DNA from: Bacteroidaceae bacterium
GTDB taxonomy: Bacteria; Bacteroidota; Bacteroidia; Bacteroidales; Bacteroidaceae
Direction of reading: 5' to 3'
Assembly: GCA_017617635.1 (NCBI GenBank)
Contig: JAFZVW010000030.1
Span: 1 to 52,572, forward strand
Length of the DNA: 52,572 nucleotides
Positions 1-5,694 of this stretch are shown here, piece by piece. Numbering within the stretch: position 1 is the stretch's first letter; the number at the start of each line of letters is the position of its first letter. The notes under the pieces were generated by a model. That model was not told where the DNA came from. It did not search any database and saw only the letters and a list, made by a program, of their open reading frames with translations. The position numbers and the translations under genes were made by a program.

Positions 1-816
1 GGTGTGCAGTATCGTCATCTGCTGGTGATAAAGGGCGGTGACAAGCGTATAGACTTTACTCCGCCGCATGATATTCCGCTGAAGCCCTGGCGCGAGTTTA
101 TGCCAAAGGCAGAGTGTAATGAGGCAGAGGAGACCTGCGCCTTGATAACCGACTTGATATACAAGTCACAGGCTTTGCTTAAATACCATCCGCTCAATAT
201 CCAGCGCGAGCATAACGGACAGGACCCAGCCAACAGCATCTGGCCGTGGGGTGGAGGCTACAAGCCGCAGATGCAGACGTTGGCTGAACAGTATCCCGAT
301 GAGATACGCCGTGGTTCGGTCATTACTGCCGTTGACCTGATTCGCGGTATCGGACGTTATGCAGGACTGCGTGTGATAGAGGTCCCTGGTGCCACAGGTC
401 TGTGGGACACCAATTATCATGGTAAGGCAGATGCTGCCATTCGGGCACTGAAGGACGGCGATGACTTTGTCTATGTTCATATCGAAGCCTGTGACGAGGC
501 AGGACACGACGGTGATCTGGAGCTGAAACTGCGTTGCATCGAGAATCTGGACAAGCACGTGGTAGGTCCGATTATGGAGTATGCCGAGAGATGTGCTGCC
601 CATGGCGAACCGATTTCGGTTGCCCTTTTGCCGGATCATCCAACGCCTGTTGAATACCGCACACATACTGCCGAGCCTGTGCCGTTCGCAATATGGTATT
701 CTGATATCGAGTCAGATAATGTGCAGACATTCGACGAGGATGCTGCCAAGGACGGAGCCTACGGCCAGCTGCAAGGCGACCAGTTCATAAAGCTTTTTAT
801 GAGTAAAAACGGTTAG
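1..816 (+). CDS. apgM: Cofactor-independent phosphoglycerate mutase, C-terminal part (5' truncated)
   Basis: Interconverts 3- and 2-phosphoglycerate in glycolysis (family knowledge). The frame is already open at base 1, so the N-terminal part lies outside the window; about 271 residues remain of a family usually near 400. Alkaline-phosphatase-superfamily metal-site motifs are visible: an EACDEAGHDGD segment near residue 160 and a LLPDHPTP segment near residue 209. It ends 41 bases before thrC, and this spacer carries a tandem TAAATNGTAAAT-type repeat. The archaeal-type (ApgM) assignment rests on overall similarity of the visible segment; the missing N-terminus holds the phosphoserine region. 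Confidence 0.88.
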   Translation, partial: GVQYRHLLVIKGGDKRIDFTPPHDIPLKPWREFMPKAECNEAEETCALITDLIYKSQALLKYHPLNIQREHNGQDPANSIWPWGGGYKPQMQTLAEQYPDEIRRGSVITAVDLIRGIGRYAGLRVIEVPGATGLWDTNYHGKADAAIRALKDGDDFVYVHIEACDEAGHDGDLELKLRCIENLDKHVVGPIMEYAERCAAHGEPISVALLPDHPTPVEYRTHTAEPVPFAIWYSDIESDNVQTFDEDAAKDGAYGQLQGDQFIKLFMSKNG

Positions 817-825
817 AGGTTGCAC

Positions 826-857
826 AGTAAATAGTAAATGGTAAATTGTAAATATAG
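826..857 (+). repeat. AT-rich tandem repeat upstream of thrC
   Basis: The short spacer before thrC consists of degenerate units of the form TAAATNGTAAAT (for example AGTAAATAGTAAATGGTAAA). The same word family occurs twice inside the thrC reading frame at 1220-1264 and 1590-1640. It runs up to the ATG at 858. Confidence 0.6.
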
Positions 858-2207
858 ATGAAATACTATAGTACAAACGGAGCGGCTCCTGTCGCTACAC
901 TTGAGAAGGCAGTTGTCAGGGGACTTGCTGAGGACAAAGGACTGTATATGCCCGAGCGCATCAAGCCACTGGGACAGGACTTCTGGGATAATATTGACCG
1001 GATGTCGTTTCAGGAGATTGCATATCAGGTTGCCGACTGCTTCTTCGGTGAGGATGTAGATGCCGATAGTCTGAAGAAGATTGTCTATGACACCCTTTCA
1101 TTTGATGTTCCTGCCGTCCGTGTGAGCGATAACATCTATAGCCTGGAGCTCTTCCACGGTCCTACGCTGGCGTTCAAGGACGTCGGTGCACGCTTCATGG
1201 CCCGCCTGCTACAGTATTTCGTAAATCGTAAATCCTCAAATAGCAAATCCTTAAATCGTAAATGTATCAACGTCCTTGTCGCCACCAGCGGTGATACGGG
1301 TTCGGCCGTTGCCAACGGTTTCCTGGGTGTGGACGGCATTCACGTCTATGTGCTGTACCCCAAGGGCAAGGTCAGCCCTATACAGGAGTGTCAGTTTACC
1401 ACTCTGGGACAGAACATAACAGCCATTGAGGTTGACGGAGTATTTGACGACTGCCAGGCTCTGGTCAAGCAGGCCTTTATGGACGAGGAACTGAACGGGC
1501 ACATGAAACTGACATCAGCCAACAGCATAAATGTCGCACGTTTCCTGCCACAGTCATTCTACTATTTCTGGGCCTATGCTCAGCTGAAGAAAATTGTAGA
1601 TAACAAATCTTTAAATAGTCAATCCTCAAATCCTCAAATCGTCTGCTGTGTTCCCAGCGGCAACTTCGGCAACATCTGCAGCGCACTGTTCGGTAAGCGC
1701 ATGGGATTGCCCATCAAGCGCTTCATTGCCGCCAACAATGCAAACGACATCTTCTTCCAGTATCTGCAGACGGGTCAGTACAACCCCAAGCCCAGCGTTG
1801 CTACTATTGCCAATGCAATGGATGTCGGTGATCCCAGCAATTTTGCACGTATATTTGACCTGTATGGTGGGGAGCATGCAGCAATATGTGCCGACATCAG
1901 CGGTGCAACATACACTGATGCCCAGATTGCCGAAACAATGCGCCAGTGTCTGAAGGAGACAGGCTATCAGCTTGATCCTCACGGCGCCTGCGGCTATCAG
2001 GCACTGAAGGACGGATTACGCGAAGGTGAAGTGGGCTTCTTCCTCGAGACCGCCCATCCTGCCAAGTTCAAGCAGGTGGTGGACGAAATATGTGGCGTTG
2101 ATGTAGCAATACCCCAGCGTCTGCAGGCCTTCATGAAAGGCACGAAACAGTCAGTCGCCATGACCAGCGACTTTGCCGCGTTCAAAAAGTTCTTGTTGAA
2201 GGAATAG
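858..2207 (+). CDS. thrC: Threonine synthase
   Basis: PLP enzyme converting O-phosphohomoserine to threonine, cytoplasmic. The cofactor lysine is Lys107 in HGPTLAFKDVG, and the SGDTGSAVANGF phosphate-binding motif follows. The gene contains two low-complexity stretches, around residues 121-136 (Asn/Ser/Lys/Arg) and 244-261 (Asn/Ser), absent from my memory of relatives, which are roughly 430-435 residues long against 449 here. The DNA of these stretches is built from the same TAAATCGTAAATCC-like repeat that precedes the gene, so repeat DNA has apparently been accommodated in frame, probably in surface loops. The rest of the protein looks intact, so I consider it functional. Confidence 0.95.
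   Translation: MKYYSTNGAAPVATLEKAVVRGLAEDKGLYMPERIKPLGQDFWDNIDRMSFQEIAYQVADCFFGEDVDADSLKKIVYDTLSFDVPAVRVSDNIYSLELFHGPTLAFKDVGARFMARLLQYFVNRKSSNSKSLNRKCINVLVATSGDTGSAVANGFLGVDGIHVYVLYPKGKVSPIQECQFTTLGQNITAIEVDGVFDDCQALVKQAFMDEELNGHMKLTSANSINVARFLPQSFYYFWAYAQLKKIVDNKSLNSQSSNPQIVCCVPSGNFGNICSALFGKRMGLPIKRFIAANNANDIFFQYLQTGQYNPKPSVATIANAMDVGDPSNFARIFDLYGGEHAAICADISGATYTDAQIAETMRQCLKETGYQLDPHGACGYQALKDGLREGEVGFFLETAHPAKFKQVVDEICGVDVAIPQRLQAFMKGTKQSVAMTSDFAAFKKFLLKE
1220..1264 (+). repeat. In-frame AT-rich repeat inside thrC (copy 1)
   Basis: Units such as GTAAATCGTAAATCC, CAAATAGCAAATCC and TTAAATCGTAAATG follow one another and are translated as an Asn/Ser/Lys-rich stretch just before the strand leading to the SGDTGS motif. 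It shares words with the intergenic repeat at 826-857. Confidence 0.65.
1590..1640 (+). repeat. In-frame AT-rich repeat inside thrC (copy 2)
   Basis: A second run of the same word family (AACAAATCTTTAAATAGTC, then AATCCTCAAATCCTCAAATC) is translated as DNKSLNSQSSNPQ between a conserved helix and the strand leading to the VPSGNFGN motif. Confidence 0.6.
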
Positions 2208-2238
2208 TTCCAGTGGAGCAGAGCTCCGTTAAAACGTA

Positions 2239-2286
2239 GTTCCATGTGGCTTTGCCACGATAAACAATTGTAAAACAATATGGAAC
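2239..2286. terminator. Nested hairpin between convergent thrC and anti-sigma gene
   Basis: GTTCCAT (2239-2245) pairs with ATGGAAC (2280-2286), and inside it GTGGC-TTT-GCCAC (2246-2258) forms a second perfect stem. It lies between two convergent genes, where a bidirectional terminator is expected, but there is no strong T tract. Confidence 0.4.
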
Positions 2287-2310
2287 CACTATTTGACAAC
2301 TCTGGAAAAA

Positions 2311-2742
2311 CTATTTGACTCTCTTCGTCATCGTCAGTACGTTCGTGCCGTTTACATACTGGTACGAAACGCTGTCCATAAGCTGACGTACCAGGAAAAT
2401 ACCCAGGCCGCCAATCTCGCGTTCCTGTGCAGACAGCGTAGTATCTGCATCCTTGGCCTGTGTCGGGTCAAACTGTACTCCCTGGTCCTTGAGTGTAAAT
2501 GTAAGCAGGGTATCGTCCTTCTCCCTTACGGCCTTGACATCCAGTGTAAAGGTGTACTCCCTGCCGTCCTGTGGATAGGCATAGTTTATGACATTTACGA
2601 CAACCTCCTCCAGTGCCACGTTCAGGTTAAAGGATACCTTGAGATTGCAGCCCGTAGCCTGGCACAACGCTTCCAGAAAACCCGGAATACGTTCCACCTC
2701 TTCGGTCCTGTTAACCAGTGTCAGTGTATCGTTGTATGTCAT
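2311..2742 (-). CDS. RsbW/SpoIIAB-like anti-sigma factor (serine kinase)
   Basis: A 143-residue protein made of a single GHKL ATPase domain. It shows an N-box (VALEEVVVNVINYAY, around residues 43-57), a G1-like segment (LKDQGVQFDP) and a G2 segment (GGLGIFLVRQLMDSV). In partner-switching systems such kinases bind a sigma factor or other effector and phosphorylate a STAS antagonist on serine (family knowledge). It is divergent from the STAS gene at 2864, with a promoter box for each strand in the 121-base gap, so the pair probably works together. No PP2C/SpoIIE phosphatase gene is visible nearby. Confidence 0.85.
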   Translation of the reverse strand: MTYNDTLTLVNRTEEVERIPGFLEALCQATGCNLKVSFNLNVALEEVVVNVINYAYPQDGREYTFTLDVKAVREKDDTLLTFTLKDQGVQFDPTQAKDADTTLSAQEREIGGLGIFLVRQLMDSVSYQYVNGTNVLTMTKRVK

Positions 2743-2762
2743 ATATTTTGCTTTCAGCGTTT

Positions 2763-2770
2763 CAAAGGTA
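2763..2770 (-). promoter_or_regulatory. Bacteroidetes -7 box for anti-sigma gene
   Basis: The minus strand reads TACCTTTG, matching TAnnTTTG, about 20 bases upstream of the ATG at 2742. No clear -33 TTTG partner is seen. Confidence 0.5.
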
Positions 2771-2812
2771 TAAAATTCTTTTTACTCGTGAGCTCACTTG
2801 GCGATTTTTTTA

Positions 2813-2820
2813 TATCTTTG
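2813..2820 (+). promoter_or_regulatory. Bacteroidetes -7 box for the STAS-synthetase pair
   Basis: TATCTTTG matches TAnnTTTG and lies 43 bases before the STAS start codon. It faces away from the anti-sigma promoter box at 2763-2770. Confidence 0.5.
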
Positions 2821-2863
2821 CCGTTGAAATTGAACAACCGGAACAAAGTTAATATATATATAT

Positions 2864-3166
2864 ATGGAATTGATTATCAAGAACAGCGGTGAAAAGGTAG
2901 TGGCTACCCTGAACGGTCGCCTGGATACAGCAGCAAGCGTCAAATTCGCTACTGACATGCAGCCCCTGCTGGATGCCGCAGACAAGCACATTGTACTGGA
3001 TTGTGAGAAACTCGAGTTCATCAGCAGCTCGGGCCTGCGTCTTTTCCTTACCCTGCGTAAGGCAACTATTGCAAAGGGCGGTGACGTAACAATACTGAAT
3101 GTTACTCCCGATGTCAAGCAGGTATTCACCATCACAGGCTTTTTCTCACTCTTCATTTTCGAGTAA
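2864..3166 (+). CDS. STAS-domain anti-anti-sigma factor
   Basis: A 100-residue single STAS domain (SpoIIAA/RsbV type). The phosphorylatable serine lies in the EFISSSGLRLF motif near residue 50; the usual DSSG is SSSG here, a pattern I associate with Bacteroidetes members. Expected role: it sequesters the kinase encoded divergently at 2742 when dephosphorylated, freeing that kinase's target. Its stop codon is followed at once by the ATG of a (p)ppGpp synthetase-like gene, so the two are probably translated together, suggesting a link between partner switching and alarmone signalling (inference). Confidence 0.88.
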   Translation: MELIIKNSGEKVVATLNGRLDTAASVKFATDMQPLLDAADKHIVLDCEKLEFISSSGLRLFLTLRKATIAKGGDVTILNVTPDVKQVFTITGFFSLFIFE

Positions 3167-3883
3167 ATGCAGGCAAGCCAGATTCAGGAAAGGCTTGAAC
3201 TGATGCGCTCCCTGGGAGGAGCGCCTGTAGAACAGTGCCGTCCTTTGGCCGACGATACTCTGCAGAATGTATCCCCCGTGGCAGAGGACCTGGGTTTGAA
3301 CAACATACAGCACGAGTTAGAGGACCTCAGCGTCAGGTACGGCTATCCCGAAGACTACAAGGAGATAAAGCACCTGATGCAGGAAAACGAGGCCATGTGC
3401 CAGATAATGTTCAAGACCTTTACCCTCCCCATCCGCAGTATGCTGGATTCAATGGGCCTGGAGTACGAACTCAAGTTCCGCATGAAAGGCATCTACAGCA
3501 TCTGGCGCAAGATGAGAGTCCGCGGTCACCTGTTTGACGACATCATGGACCTGTTCGGCGCACGCATCGTATACAAGCCCATGACTGCCGAGCAGCTGCA
3601 GACAGTAACTCCGCTCATTGTAGACCCCGACATGGATTCCGAGCGCCTTACATGCTGGCGCATCTACAATGTCATCACATCCCTTTACCGACCACATCCC
3701 GACCGCATACGCGACTGGATTACACACCCCAAGCCCTCGGGCTACCAGGCACTCCAGGTTACAGTAATGGGGCCCGACTGCAACTGGATAGAAATACAGA
3801 TACGCAGTCAGCGCATGGACGACATAGCCGAACGCGGCGATGCCGCCCACTGGAAATACAAACGCGAAACAAAAGCTTTGTAA
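3167..3883 (+). CDS. Stand-alone RelA/SpoT synthetase-domain protein
   Basis: A 238-residue protein covering only the (p)ppGpp synthetase part of a RelA/SpoT homologue. The ATP-binding motif RMKGIYSIWRKM is at residues 105-116, the catalytic Asp in DLFGARIV is near 128, the GTP-site segment is SGYQALQ, the catalytic Glu is near 209 in WIEIQIRS, and the C-terminal AAHWKYK matches RSH synthetases. There is no HD hydrolase domain and no TGS/ACT regulatory region. Residues 55-100 resemble the hydrolase-synthetase linker of long RSH proteins more than a small alarmone synthetase. It directly abuts the STAS gene. Expected activity: pyrophosphate transfer from ATP to GDP/GTP, with another gene needed for hydrolysis. 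Confidence 0.85.
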   Translation: MQASQIQERLELMRSLGGAPVEQCRPLADDTLQNVSPVAEDLGLNNIQHELEDLSVRYGYPEDYKEIKHLMQENEAMCQIMFKTFTLPIRSMLDSMGLEYELKFRMKGIYSIWRKMRVRGHLFDDIMDLFGARIVYKPMTAEQLQTVTPLIVDPDMDSERLTCWRIYNVITSLYRPHPDRIRDWITHPKPSGYQALQVTVMGPDCNWIEIQIRSQRMDDIAERGDAAHWKYKRETKAL

Positions 3884-3937
3884 TCCTTTTTTTTATAACT
3901 CTCAAACTTTATTAGTAAGAAAGTTTCGGCCCCAACA

Positions 3938-4020
3938 GGAACGAGGTTTTCATAGACAATCAAAACGGGGTTTTCGTTGGTAACCAAAACTAGGTTTTTG
4001 TCAGCAACAAAAACGAGGTA
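3938..4020. repeat. 24-bp imperfect tandem repeat
   Basis: Three full 24-base units (3938-3961, 3962-3985, 3986-4009) and a partial fourth share the core AAAACGRGGTTTTYG followed by a variable tail. They are contiguous with no unique spacers, so this is not a CRISPR array. The repeat occupies part of the 510-base gene-free stretch 3884-4393. Confidence 0.7.
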
Positions 4021-4096
4021 ACGTTTCTCCTGTGTCACAGGGCCCATGTTTTTGGGGCGTTCCCGATGGCATTATAACTATCTTTTTGTCTTTTTC

Positions 4097-4127
4097 TTTG
4101 CTCGTATTGAATAAATCGTTAAATTTG
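4097..4127 (+). promoter_or_regulatory. Full Bacteroidetes-type promoter before a structured RNA
   Basis: TTTG (4097-4100), 19 bases, then TAAATTTG (4120-4127) is an excellent match to the TTTG-N19-TAnnTTTG consensus. Transcription should begin near 4134, about 60 bases before the hairpin element at 4194-4351 and 260 bases before the ATG at 4394. Confidence 0.65.
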
Positions 4128-4193
4128 CTGACGTAAATCATACATAAACCCGCCTATGGCATAAACAAAAGGAGTTAGACATACATAAAGAAG

Positions 4194-4359
4194 CGTCCGC
4201 TTAGATTCTTGTTTCCGAAATTTCGCCAAAATCAAAGAAACATGCAAGAGTAAAAGCAAGGATGCTCACGCTGATAGCGTGGGCTTTTACTCGGATATAG
4301 CATGTTAGGTGTTTGGCGATACCTCGGAAACGTAGACGAATGAAGTCCACGTTTTTTTT
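4194..4359 (+). ncRNA. Candidate structured RNA or leader: long hairpin ending in a T8 tract
   Basis: One elongated stem is built from successive perfect helices: ATTC 4205-4208 with GAAT 4338-4341; GTTTCCGA 4211-4218 with TCGGAAAC 4324-4331; TCGCCAAA 4223-4230 with TTTGGCGA 4312-4319; ACATGC 4240-4245 with GCATGT 4300-4305; GAGTAAAAGC 4248-4257 with GCTTTTACTC 4283-4292; and CACGCT 4267-4272 with AGCGTG 4276-4281. Weaker outer pairing reaches 4194/4351, and eight T residues (4352-4359) follow directly, as in an intrinsic terminator. A good promoter lies at 4097-4127. It may be a small RNA, an attenuating leader of the gene at 4394, or a MITE-like palindrome; I do not recognise a named family. 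Confidence 0.6.
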
Positions 4360-4393
4360 GTACCCTTTTATAAACCTATAATATTAAACTATT

Positions 4394-5371
4394 ATGAAAA
4401 AATTAATTATTTCCTTGGTTGCACTAGTAATGGCAACCATGCTTTATGCTCAAAATGCAGAGAACATTTCCTCTCAGGCAATAGAGACTCCTGTCAGCTA
4501 TGCCTATCTGCCAGGTCAGAAATTCACATTGAAGTACAAGTTTTCCTATGACGGAGAGCAGTTTTACACCAATCTCCGATTCATCAAGGGCTCAGATAAT
4601 GTCTTTCAGGCAGGCGACAAAATTATCTTTAAAACCACGGAAGAAAAGGAAGTAATATTCTCTGTGGTTGAAAGTCAATTAGAAAAAAACGCTTCAGACT
4701 ACATTCCATTTGAAACATCCGCAGAGGAACTTTTTAATATGCAGAAAGGCATTCTGGACATTACATTTGTCAGGGACGGGAAAAGATACAGTCTTGAGCC
4801 AATAAACGACAAATATGCAGACACAAAAAATAACATCAAGAAAATAACTGCTGCCGCCAATGAGTTAGAATATCAAAGAAGTTTAACTAAAAAGAGTAAC
4901 AATGCAGCTGGGGAGCTTAAAACAATTGCCCCAAAATTCTATAACAGAATTTATTTAGGTTATTCACCAACTAATGACGGGTGTGATTTTCTGAACATAG
5001 GTTACACTGGAGGTATTCGTTTGGCGAAGTCAAAAAACACTCCATATTTGCAGTTCGGTGCCCAGTTTGACTGGGAAGTTGCACCAAACGACAAAAGCGA
5101 GCTTTCAATCTCTCTTCCTATAGATATCTCGTGGAGATGTTATGTAGGACAATCGAATGTTGCTATTTCTCCTTTCGCCGGTGCAATCTTTAGAATTAAC
5201 CCAAGACATTCTACCGAAGACGGTATGCTTTTGCAGCCTGGATTTGAAATTGGCGCAAACCTGGACTATAAGAGATTCTATTGCGGTGTTCTTTATCACA
5301 TGGAGTTCTTTACAAGAGAGGGCTTAGGTCATATCAGAGGTATTGCTCTCAGAGTGGGATGCAATTTCTGA
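4394..5371 (+). CDS. Secreted protein with probable C-terminal beta-barrel, unknown function
   Basis: A 325-residue protein with a clear signal peptide (residues 1-20, ending in LYAQ). The middle has charged coil-like segments; from about residue 185 it alternates short aromatic-rich strands and ends in RVGCNF, with a terminal Phe typical of outer-membrane barrel proteins. I do not recognise a family. It stands alone, downstream of the hairpin RNA element with no obvious promoter of its own after the T8 tract, so its expression may depend on read-through (inference). A stem-loop at 5398-5427 follows. Confidence 0.7.
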   Translation: MKKLIISLVALVMATMLYAQNAENISSQAIETPVSYAYLPGQKFTLKYKFSYDGEQFYTNLRFIKGSDNVFQAGDKIIFKTTEEKEVIFSVVESQLEKNASDYIPFETSAEELFNMQKGILDITFVRDGKRYSLEPINDKYADTKNNIKKITAAANELEYQRSLTKKSNNAAGELKTIAPKFYNRIYLGYSPTNDGCDFLNIGYTGGIRLAKSKNTPYLQFGAQFDWEVAPNDKSELSISLPIDISWRCYVGQSNVAISPFAGAIFRINPRHSTEDGMLLQPGFEIGANLDYKRFYCGVLYHMEFFTREGLGHIRGIALRVGCNF

Positions 5372-5397
5372 GTGCTTCTTTGTGTACTGAAATAATG

Positions 5398-5427
5398 GAA
5401 ATCCCTTGCCACATGGCAGGGGATTTC
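5398..5427 (+). terminator. Stem-loop after the secreted-protein gene
   Basis: GAAATCCC pairs with GGGATTTC around an inner TGCCA/TGGCA helix, 26 bases after the stop codon. Only a weak T run follows. Confidence 0.55.
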
Positions 5428-5494
5428 TGTTGATGTGGGTGCCATAGCACAAAAGATTTTGTATGGTCTTGAAATCCTGCGTCTATACCCCCAC

Positions 5495-5610
5495 TTTCGT
5501 AAATCAGTTACTTTTCTTTCGTAAACCTACTGGTTTTCATTCGTAAATCTACTGGTTTTCTTTTGTAAGCATATTGGTTTAGATTTCTCGCGCTACTGGT
5601 TTATGATTTT
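5495..5610. repeat. 22-24-bp tandem repeat, about five copies
   Basis: Units start near 5495, 5517, 5540, 5562 and 5585 and follow the pattern TTTCGTAAAYCTACTGGTTTTC. The first three are closest to each other and the last two more diverged. They fill most of the 323-base gene-free stretch 5372-5694, flanked by a stem-loop on each side. No spacers are present. Confidence 0.7.
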
Positions 5611-5628
5611 CGCTAACCGCCAAACGAT

Positions 5629-5661
5629 AAGTGCCTGCTGGATGTTTTCCAACAGGCGCTT
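5629..5661 (-). terminator. Stem-loop after the beta-helix gene
   Basis: AAGTGCCTG-C-TGG pairs with CCA-ACAGGCGCTT around a six-base loop, 34 bases past the stop codon of the minus-strand gene ending at 5695. A short T-rich stretch follows on the minus strand. Confidence 0.5.
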
Positions 5662-5694
5662 GTTATAGTATGGCCGAGTAATAGGTTGTAGATT

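Noticed and set aside
2293-2892. 199-codon frame on the plus strand across the anti-sigma gene
   Set aside because: It overlaps the well-supported minus-strand kinase and the divergent promoter region, and shows no domain.
3938-4020. Possible CRISPR array (regular 24-base spacing)
   Set aside because: Units are contiguous and degenerate with no unique spacers, and no cas genes are present.
5495-5610. Possible CRISPR array
   Set aside because: Tandem 22-24-base units without spacers.
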